Position numbers and translations under genes: made by a program. Positions 7,638 to 13,014 of a DNA stretch of 17,454 bases are shown one piece after another. Position 1 is the stretch's first letter. Each line of letters begins with the position of its first letter. This stretch comes from Flavobacterium sp. UBA807. GTDB lineage: Bacteria; Bacteroidota; Bacteroidia; Flavobacteriales; Flavobacteriaceae. The notes beneath the pieces are model-generated. The model saw only the letters and a program-made list of their open reading frames with translations. It was not told the DNA's origin and made no database searches. The stretch spans positions 1 to 17,454 of the forward strand of contig DBIH01000015.1 in NCBI GenBank assembly GCA_002296885.1. Reading direction: 5' to 3'.

Positions 7638-8276
7638 ATGATACGATTAGAATACATAATTGCTCAACATCAAGATGGTAATGTTTCAGTTGCCATTAAT
7701 TCAAAAAAAAGTAGACAAGAAAATCCTGCAATTAATATAATACGAAGAGGAACTAATATAATTTGGGAACTACAAGGTTTACACGTTGGGGAAATTGAAA
7801 CGATTACTGGCGACCCAAGAGCAACAAGAATAGATTTTTATATTAGCATGGAAGATTTAAAAGAACAACGCATAAATTTTCTTGCGTCTACTGGTGTTAG
7901 TCTTGGAAATCAACAAGGATTAAGAAATCCTGTTGGTACTGAAAGACGAGGTGGCACACAAATCAGATGGGCTGGTGCAGTAGGAAGATTAGAAATAACT
8001 GATGTTGATGCTCGTATGCCACCATTTAAATTTACAAAGAATCCAGATAACCAATTGATTATGAACATTGACAGAGAAACATCTCCTTATCCGATAACTA
8101 GTAGTGGTGGCGGAAGAACGACTAGAGAATTACATTTTGGAGTTGAACATACTTATATTGTCAGAAGGAATCATAGTATCACAATTCCAAGAATAAATTT
8201 GATTATGACTGAAGACGAATATGCCACAATATTAGATTTTATAGACAGGTCTATTACTTTTTACGACAACATGTAA
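7638..8276 (+). CDS. Unknown 212-aa protein in the restriction operon
   Basis: I do not recognise a family. The protein is soluble-looking, with no signal peptide or membrane segment. It begins MIRLEYIIAQHQDGNVSVAI, is rich in short hydrophobic/polar alternations suggesting beta strands, and has a Gly/Arg-rich middle (VGTERRGGTQIRWAGAVGRL) and SSGGGRTTREL near residue 160. There are no Cys residues and no obvious nuclease or nucleotide-binding motif. It starts 10 bp after mod and is followed after 26 bp by the PLD gene, so it belongs to the same operon and is probably an accessory part of the defence cargo. Confidence 0.8.
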   Translation: MIRLEYIIAQHQDGNVSVAINSKKSRQENPAINIIRRGTNIIWELQGLHVGEIETITGDPRATRIDFYISMEDLKEQRINFLASTGVSLGNQQGLRNPVGTERRGGTQIRWAGAVGRLEITDVDARMPPFKFTKNPDNQLIMNIDRETSPYPITSSGGGRTTRELHFGVEHTYIVRRNHSITIPRINLIMTEDEYATILDFIDRSITFYDNM

Positions 8277-8302
8277 TATTTAAAAACAGACTTAACGATT
8301 AA

Positions 8303-9175
8303 ATGGCAGATTTTTTTACTGGAAAAGCATTGGATGAGAAGCTAACCGATATTATTTGGAAAGCTAATAAAGAACTAATAATACTATCCCCTTTCATAAG
8401 ATTGGATGAGTATTGCAAAAAAATATTTAGTAAACTTAAAAACAGTCCCGAACTAGAAATAATAATTGTCTTTGGCAAAAACGAGGGAGAAACACAAAGA
8501 AGCTTAAATCAAGATGATTTGGAGTTTTTCAAAGACTTTGAAAACATCGTCATTATCTATTGCAATAATCTTCATGCAAAGTATTACTCAAACGAAAACG
8601 AAGCTTTGTTGACTTCGTTAAACTTGTTGGGCAAATCAATGACTGGAAATGTTGAATACGGAATTTCATTCCCTAACTCAAAATTGACCATTGATAAGTT
8701 ATATACAGATTCCATGAACTCAACAAATGAGGTCATAAAAAGCAATCCTTGTGTTTTTGTTAAGCGACCTTTGTACAAAAAAACCAATTTAGGACTTTCA
8801 AAAAAACATCTCGGTCATGTAATATTATTTGACCAAACAAACGCACTATATCGAAACAGAAGCTTTGAACAAAAATTTTACAATGATTTTGAATATGAGT
8901 TATTCCAAACCGATGTAAAGCCAACGAGAGAAGAATTTCAAACCGTTAATGAGCCAAAAACTAGAAACCAAAATTATAATAGAAATAATAATCAAGAGTT
9001 AGGATATTGCATTAGAACTGGAGTAAGAATCCCGTTTGACCCATCGAGACCATTTAGTTATGAAGCTTATCAGTCATGGGTAATTTTTGAAAACTGGGAT
9101 TACCCCGAAAAATATTGTCATAAGACTGGTAAATACTCAAATGGCAGAACATCAATGGCGAACCCAATTTTATAG
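8303..9175 (+). CDS. Phospholipase D-family nuclease-like protein with C-terminal Cys/His segment
   Basis: The 290-aa protein has one HKD-type motif: H91-A-K93 in LHAKYYSNENEALLTSLNLL, with the acidic residue and trailing SLNLL typical of PLD-like nucleases. A single HKD implies action as a dimer, as in Nuc/BfiI. The first strand region KELIILSPFI is also characteristic. After a low-complexity Asn/Arg linker (RNQNYNRNNNQE, about residues 220-232) comes a second part with C236-I-R-T-G and C272-H273-K-T-G, which may bind metal or fold separately. PLD nucleases occur in several restriction and defence systems. As the last gene of the res-dinD-mod-unknown run, it could be a second effector. Confidence 0.82.
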   Translation: MADFFTGKALDEKLTDIIWKANKELIILSPFIRLDEYCKKIFSKLKNSPELEIIIVFGKNEGETQRSLNQDDLEFFKDFENIVIIYCNNLHAKYYSNENEALLTSLNLLGKSMTGNVEYGISFPNSKLTIDKLYTDSMNSTNEVIKSNPCVFVKRPLYKKTNLGLSKKHLGHVILFDQTNALYRNRSFEQKFYNDFEYELFQTDVKPTREEFQTVNEPKTRNQNYNRNNNQELGYCIRTGVRIPFDPSRPFSYEAYQSWVIFENWDYPEKYCHKTGKYSNGRTSMANPIL

Positions 9176-9220
9176 TTTAAAACACAGAATAATAAATTAA
9201 AAAAAGCTTATAAAACAGAG

Positions 9221-9268
9221 GGTTGCAACCGAAAAGAGATATGTTAACCTCATTAATGCGGTAAACAT
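9221..9268 (+). promoter_or_regulatory. Palindromes in the 110-bp gap after the cargo operon
   Basis: GGTTGCAACC (9221-9230) is a perfect 10-bp palindrome. It is followed by an imperfect inverted repeat ATGTTAACC (9241-9249) / GGTAAACAT (9260-9268), one mismatch, 10-base loop. They sit 17-65 bp before the next start codon, the right place for an operator or a promoter-proximal site. No clear TAnnTTTG box was found. The regulatory role is inferred from position and symmetry only. Confidence 0.4.
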
Positions 9269-9285
9269 AAAAATAAGAATAATTA

Positions 9286-10137
9286 ATGTCTGAACTGAAT
9301 TTAAAATATAACGAATTGTGCAATGAGATATTTAGAAATTTTATTTTCTATATCCCTATGTCAATTCTTGATATGGAAGAGTTTAAAAAACTTCCTGATG
9401 AAAGTAAATCAGTTATTGACCGAATTACTTATATGGATGATGACTTGAATTTCATATATGAAAACAGTCTCGGATTCTCAACACTCTTGTTAAAGTCCGG
9501 CAAATTAAAAAACAATTGTTTCAAACTAATAGAATATAAAGAAACATTGAGTGCTAGTAGTTTTAGTTATCTATCTGAAAACTACCTCAAACAACTTGAA
9601 GCCTATACTTTTTTCGCAAATCAATTATTGCTTTATTTTGAGAAAAACTCCCCAGAGAAAGACCCAAACACAAAATCTTTATTTAATTGCCAAAGTCTTA
9701 ATTTCAATACACACATAACAGAAGTTGAAAAAATAACTGGTCTTAAATCACAAAATTTCAATCAGCAAAATTTCATCCAAGAAGTAAAGGAAACACCTGT
9801 ATTTAGAAAGTTCTCATTTAATATCCCACCTAAAGAGAAAAGCTTTAGCGATTTTATTTCCCACGAAAAAAACAAAGAAATTGAAAAAATTATTTTAGAA
9901 AAATTTCAAAATGAAAAAGGGAAAAAATTAAGATATTTAATCGAATATCTAAATGAACTTGGAATAATTTCATTGGTTCACGGCGACAGAACCAAGATTT
10001 ATAGTGCAATGAAAAATAGTTTTAATTGGGAGATTGGAACCCATCAATCAATATTTGGCAATTGGTTTTCAAAACCAAATACAGAATATACAAAATTTAA
10101 AGAAACTTTAAATTCATATTTCCCTTTTCTATTATAG
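9286..10137 (+). CDS. Unknown 283-aa protein of the replication-side module
   Basis: I cannot assign a function. The N-terminal 120 residues are mainly helical. The centre is Asn/Gln-rich (LKSQNFNQQNFIQE). The last 70 residues, from KGKKLRYLIEYLNELGIISL through RTKIYSAMKNSF to IGTHQSIFGNWF, resemble a C-terminal domain I recall from hypothetical proteins of Bacteroidetes mobile elements. That part could be a small helix-turn-helix-like domain. It opens the second gene block, upstream of an AT-rich repeat region and the helicase gene, so a role in replication or its control is plausible but unproven. Confidence 0.75.
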   Translation: MSELNLKYNELCNEIFRNFIFYIPMSILDMEEFKKLPDESKSVIDRITYMDDDLNFIYENSLGFSTLLLKSGKLKNNCFKLIEYKETLSASSFSYLSENYLKQLEAYTFFANQLLLYFEKNSPEKDPNTKSLFNCQSLNFNTHITEVEKITGLKSQNFNQQNFIQEVKETPVFRKFSFNIPPKEKSFSDFISHEKNKEIEKIILEKFQNEKGKKLRYLIEYLNELGIISLVHGDRTKIYSAMKNSFNWEIGTHQSIFGNWFSKPNTEYTKFKETLNSYFPFLL

Positions 10138-10175
10138 TTTAAAAAACTTTAATTAAAGTTTAAAATACTTTAATT
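10094..10175 (+). repeat. AT-rich repeat cluster before the helicase gene (candidate operator or origin)
   Basis: AGTTTAAAAAACTTTAATT at 10136-10154 recurs at 10157-10175 with one mismatch, a 21-bp period. The junction makes a perfect 18-bp palindrome at 10144-10161. A related inverted repeat, AATTTAAAG-aaa-CTTTAAATT, lies just upstream at 10094-10114, inside the end of the preceding gene. Direct repeats plus very high AT next to a RepA-like helicase gene resemble a plasmid-type origin or an autoregulatory operator. Confidence 0.55.
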
Positions 10176-10221
10176 GTAATTTTATAAATATAATATGCTG
10201 TTTTACATCATTTTAACAAAA

Positions 10222-10229
10222 TAGATTTG
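10222..10229 (+). promoter_or_regulatory. -7 promoter element for the helicase/primase block
   Basis: TAGATTTG is a perfect match to the Bacteroidetes -7 consensus TAnnTTTG, 17 bp before the ATG at 10247. The -33 region (TGTTTT at 10199-10204) is a weak match. The transcript would have a leader of only about 10 bases. It also overlaps a small inverted repeat AGATTT/AAATCT. Confidence 0.5.
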
Positions 10230-10246
10230 CAAAAAATCTAAATGTT

Positions 10247-11263
10247 ATGAATGATAATCTCGATAGTTTCAAAGACGAGCTAAAGAAAGAATTAGCTTCT
10301 GATTCTAACTCCATTTTTGAAATAAAATCGGCAAACCAATTTATTGAAATTGCCAAAAATAGACCCATCCCTAAAATGTTATTCGGAGAATTTTGGTTCG
10401 AGGGAGAAATATGTATTTTGTTTGCCGACACTAATTTAGGTAAGTCAATTTTAGCGGTTCAGATTGCCAACAGTATTAGTACTGGAATTTCTACCTGCGG
10501 ATTAAAATTAGAATGCCCACCTACTCCAATTATCTATTTTGATTTTGAACTTTCAGACAAACAGTTTGAAAATAGATATTCTGAAAACTTCACAAATCAT
10601 TTTTCCTTTAGTTCAAACTTTTTGAGAGCCGAAATTAATCCCGATTATTTTGAGGACAAACGGTTTAAAACCTTTGAAGAGTTTCTTTTCTATTCCCTTG
10701 AAAAATCTATCATTGATTTTGGTGTTAAAGTTTTAATTGTTGACAATATCACTTATTTGAAAAGTGATAATGAGAAAGCAAAAGATGCTTTGCCATTGAT
10801 GAAGTTTTTAAAAGACTTGAAAAACAAATATGGACTATCAATTTTAGTTCTAGCGCACACTCCAAAAATTGACACTTGCAAGCCAATAACCAAAAACCAT
10901 TTATCAGGAAGCAAAATGTTAATGAACTTTTGCGATAGCAGTTTTGCAATTGGAGAAAGTCATCAAGAAATTGGATTAAGATATATCAAGCAAATCAAAC
11001 AACGTAATTGTGAACAGATTTACGATTCTGAAAACATTATCGTTTGTAGAATTGAAAAAGTAAATAGCTTTTTACAATTCAGTTTCAACGGCTATGATTC
11101 AGAACATGAGCATTTAAAAACATTAAGTGTTGGGGATGCAAATGAGCGTAATTCAAAAATACTGGAGCTGTTTGAAAATGGTATTTCAAAATCTGAAATT
11201 GGAAGACAACTAGGTATTTCAGAGGGTACGGTGAGAATCATTTTAAAGAAAAATAATCTTTAA
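10247..11263 (+). CDS. RepA-like AAA family ATPase (hexameric helicase type) with C-terminal helix-turn-helix
   Basis: The 338-aa protein has a RecA-fold ATPase core: Walker A ADTNLGKS at 60-67 (K66), Walker B VLIVDN around D166, and LVLAHTPK downstream, as in AAA_25/RepA-type plasmid helicases. Residues 1-40 are acidic and polar. The last 35 residues contain SKSEIGRQLGISEGTVRII, a clear helix-turn-helix, so the protein may also bind a DNA site or regulate its own operon. It lies two bases upstream of the 64-aa gene and close to the primase gene. This recalls the helicase-primase pairing of RSF1010-type replication and of small mobile elements. Helicase activity is inferred from the family, not proven here. 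Confidence 0.85.
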   Translation: MNDNLDSFKDELKKELASDSNSIFEIKSANQFIEIAKNRPIPKMLFGEFWFEGEICILFADTNLGKSILAVQIANSISTGISTCGLKLECPPTPIIYFDFELSDKQFENRYSENFTNHFSFSSNFLRAEINPDYFEDKRFKTFEEFLFYSLEKSIIDFGVKVLIVDNITYLKSDNEKAKDALPLMKFLKDLKNKYGLSILVLAHTPKIDTCKPITKNHLSGSKMLMNFCDSSFAIGESHQEIGLRYIKQIKQRNCEQIYDSENIIVCRIEKVNSFLQFSFNGYDSEHEHLKTLSVGDANERNSKILELFENGISKSEIGRQLGISEGTVRIILKKNNL

Positions 11264-11265
11264 AA

Positions 11266-11460
11266 ATGACTGCCAATACAGTATATGAAGTTTTTCTAGC
11301 ACTTTCCCCAGAGGAGAGGGAGAAATTTATTGTATTGGTCAAAGGACAAGAAGAAAAACCCAAATACGACTTTAGAAAGAAAAGAAGCAAAAAAGTAAAA
11401 TTTACCAAAGAGGATGCAATTGAATATTTACTAGCAACCGTTTTCAAACCCAAAAACTAA
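11266..11460 (+). CDS. Small basic 64-aa protein between helicase and primase genes
   Basis: It starts 2 bp after the helicase stop and ends where the hairpin region begins. The N-terminal half is acidic and helical (YEVFLALSPEEREKFIVLVK). The middle is strongly basic (DFRKKRSKKVKFTKEDAIEY). This suggests a small DNA-binding or helicase-loading partner. Tight coupling to its neighbour supports it as a real gene. I do not recognise the family. Confidence 0.65.
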   Translation: MTANTVYEVFLALSPEEREKFIVLVKGQEEKPKYDFRKKRSKKVKFTKEDAIEYLLATVFKPKN

Positions 11461-11462
11461 CC

Positions 11463-11522
11463 TCGTAATTCTCGTAATGGTCGTAAATACTTCGATTACT
11501 ACGAGGATTACGATTATTACGA
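11463..11522 (+). repeat. Symmetric 3+3 array of 9-bp repeats forming a stepped hairpin
   Basis: TCGTAAT units start at 11463, 11472 and 11481 (the last is TCGTAAA). Their inverted partners start at 11498 (ACTACGA), 11507 and 11516 (ATTACGA). All have 9-bp period. Folded, they pair as stems of 5, 7 and 7 bp separated by symmetric 2-base internal loops. The structure fills the whole 68-bp gap between the small gene and the primase gene and has no T-run, so it is not a terminator. Candidate roles are a primase/helicase start site or an operator. Confidence 0.75.
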
Positions 11523-11528
11523 ATAGTT

Positions 11529-12581
11529 ATGACCGAATTTAAGTATTCATTAGATAAATCGAGTAAAAAGTTTATTTGCCCTAGCTGTGGTAAAAGAAGA
11601 TTTGTTAGGTATATCAATAAAATTACAAGTGAGTATCTTGAAGATACCTTTGGCAGATGCGACAGAGAGACAAGTTGTGGCTATCATCATAATCCAAAAC
11701 AAAATGAGTGCATTGCAATTGTCAATATTGAAAGGATAAATCTAATTCCCGATTTTATTGACCCTATACTGGTAAAGCAATCATTAAAAAAATATTACAA
11801 TAACAATTTTGCAAAGTTCCTATATAAGCATTTTGCAAAAGATGAAGTTGAAAATTGCATCGCAAAATATAATGTAGGAACTTCAAAGCATTGGGAGGGT
11901 GCAACCGTGTTTTGGCAAATCAATCAAACTCAAAAAGTCCATACTGGCAAAATAATTCTATTTGATGAAAACACAGGCAAACGTGTAAAAATTCCATTCC
12001 CCCATATTAACTGGGTTCACAAGAAAATCAATAAGGATAAATTTAACCTCAAACAATGTCTATTTGGGTTGCATCTTCTTAAAACAGGGGTTGCAAACTC
12101 TTTGCAAACACCCATTGCAATACCATTGCAATATCATTGCAATACAATTGCAATTGTGGAATCTGAAAAGACTGCAATTATAATGAGCCTGTTTATTCCC
12201 GAATATTTATGGATGGCAACAGGAAGCAAACAAAACTTAAAATTGCAATTGTTAGAGCCAATCAAAAACGAAAATATTGTGGTTTATCCTGACAAAGGAG
12301 AATTTAACGACTGGAATACAAAAGTAACCGAATTGCAAAAGCAAGGTTTTAAAATCAAATGTAGTACCGTTGTTGAAAATTCAGATTTTGAAACAGGAAC
12401 AGATTTAGCGGATATTTACTTTGCAATGAAAAAGAACGCAAGCAAAAATAGCGTTGCAATTGTATTATCTGAAACCGAAAAGAAAATCCAAAGACTGTCA
12501 AAAATAAATCCCTCTATAATTTCACTCATTGAAACTTTTGACCTAATAGATGAAAAAGGAAATGGTATTAGAATCATTTAA
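11529..12581 (+). CDS. Zinc-finger/Toprim primase-like protein
   Basis: The 350-aa protein has an N-terminal zinc finger with C17-P-S-C20 and C44...C50 (RCDRETSCGYHH), as in DnaG-type and mobile-element primases. A central region (about 60-190) is followed by a Toprim-like core: IAIVESEKTAIIMS with catalytic-type E211, then NIVVYPDKGEFNDW supplying the acidic pair position. Such proteins make RNA primers during replication. Its place after a RepA-like helicase fits a helicase-primase replication module. The DNA just before the Toprim motif is a tandem 11-bp repeat and encodes an odd IAIPLQYHCNTIAI stretch. A start at 529 bases into the module (11529) is favoured because it lies directly after the hairpin. 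Confidence 0.82.
   Translation: MTEFKYSLDKSSKKFICPSCGKRRFVRYINKITSEYLEDTFGRCDRETSCGYHHNPKQNECIAIVNIERINLIPDFIDPILVKQSLKKYYNNNFAKFLYKHFAKDEVENCIAKYNVGTSKHWEGATVFWQINQTQKVHTGKIILFDENTGKRVKIPFPHINWVHKKINKDKFNLKQCLFGLHLLKTGVANSLQTPIAIPLQYHCNTIAIVESEKTAIIMSLFIPEYLWMATGSKQNLKLQLLEPIKNENIVVYPDKGEFNDWNTKVTELQKQGFKIKCSTVVENSDFETGTDLADIYFAMKKNASKNSVAIVLSETEKKIQRLSKINPSIISLIETFDLIDEKGNGIRII
12091..12154 (+). repeat. Tandem 11-bp array of ATTGCAAT inside the primase gene
   Basis: ATTGCAAT starts at 12114, 12125, 12136 and 12147, exactly 11 bp apart, one helical turn. It is preceded by two TTGCAAA sites at 12091 and 12102, also 11 bp apart. Further single ATTGCAAT copies lie at 11712 and 12242. Because the period is not a multiple of three, the repeat is read in all frames (IAIP, LQYH, CNTIAI), so the DNA rather than one peptide is repeated. 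Confidence 0.75.
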
Positions 12582-12610
12582 AAAAATGATTATATTGCGA
12601 TTTAATTTGA

Positions 12611-12634
12611 GTACACAAAACGGTACACGATTTT
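12611..12634 (+). repeat. Right arm-type repeats, two tandem 12-bp units
   Basis: GTACACAAAACG (12611-12622) is followed directly by GTACACGATTTT (12623-12634). They share unit, orientation and 12-bp phase with 550-585. They end 45 bp before the right att core. In the excised circle the two clusters would flank attP, as expected for integrase arm sites. The gap 12582-12679 holds no gene; it also contains a small inverted repeat AATCATTT/AAATGATT at the end of the primase gene. Confidence 0.6.
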
Positions 12635-12679
12635 CATCACATCAACAATATAAGGGGTTTGAATAGCATAAAATTTGAA

Positions 12680-12728
12680 ATTCATAACCCTGAGGTCGGG
12701 AGTTCAAATCTCCCTCTCGCTACAAAAA
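12680..12728 (+). repeat. attR core: 49-bp direct repeat, orphan tRNA 3' fragment
   Basis: This copy is identical to 424-472. It holds the anticodon loop, T arm and 3' acceptor strand of the CAT tRNA but no 5' half, so it is not a functional tRNA. It marks the right end of the element. Confidence 0.93.
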
Positions 12729-12756
12729 AGGCTTGGAAATTTCCAGGCCTTTTTTT
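12727..12756 (+). terminator. Original host terminator of the tRNA gene, displaced by integration
   Basis: An 11-bp stem (AAGGCTTGGAA with TTCCAGGCCTT, one G-T pair) with a four-base loop is followed by seven T residues at 12750-12756. It starts within attR, exactly where it would follow the tRNA in an empty chromosome. In the present state it would only end transcripts leaving the element. Confidence 0.88.
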
Positions 12757-12887
12757 ATTCTGTCAGCTGCAATATTTTTTTCACTCAACATAAACCTCTG
12801 ATTTACAACTTCAAAATTTTATCCCTACAATAATAAAATTATATCTTATTGTAAGTTTTTTACATAATAAAAATACAAAAATATGCA

Positions 12888-12944
12888 TTTTATCGATTTT
12901 TTTATACTTTTTATCGATAAATTAAATTTTCCTATATAGTTTTG
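12888..12944 (+). promoter_or_regulatory. Candidate promoter and paired ATCGAT sites upstream of the large secreted protein gene
   Basis: TAGTTTTG at 12937-12944 matches the TAnnTTTG -7 element, 70 bp before the ATG at 13015. No good -33 box is seen. TTTTATCGAT occurs at 12888-12897 and 12909-12918, 21 bp apart. The second forms the 12-bp palindrome TTTATCGATAAA (12910-12921) that overlaps the -33 position, a natural operator location. The rest of 12757-13014 is AT-rich spacer with no gene. Confidence 0.45.
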
Positions 12945-13014
12945 GATTGTCAAATAAAAACAAAATGAAGTGCAAATCTTCATTTAATTAATAAAAATCA
13001 TAATACCCCGAGTT

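Larger units (their letters stand above)
424..12728 (+). mobile_element. tRNA-integrated element, about 12.26 kb, with integrase, restriction-modification cargo and helicase/primase
   Basis: A perfect 49-bp direct repeat (424-472 and 12680-12728) brackets the region. The left copy is the 3' part of a functional tRNA gene and the right copy is an orphan tRNA fragment, the classic footprint of a tyrosine integrase. The integrase gene sits directly inside the left end. All protein genes inside lie on the plus strand: int, then res-dinD-mod-unknown-PLD, then unknown-helicase-small-primase. The unit length is 12,256 bp, one att copy included. No relaxase, conjugation, capsid, terminase or portal gene is visible. 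It could be a minimal integrative mobilizable element or a satellite-like island; the boundaries are firm, the class is inferred. Confidence 0.93.

Noticed and set aside
9286..10137. A relaxase or mobilization protein
   Set aside because: No HUH (His-hydrophobic-His) motif or relaxase Tyr arrangement is visible in the 283-aa protein, so a transfer role was not assigned.
12572..12591. Terminator after the primase gene
   Set aside because: AATCATTT/AAATGATT can pair but is very AT-rich and is followed by TATATTGCG rather than a T-run; evidence is too weak.
12680..12722. A second tRNA gene
   Set aside because: Only the 3' part from the anticodon loop onward is present; the 5' acceptor strand and D arm are missing, so it is the att copy.
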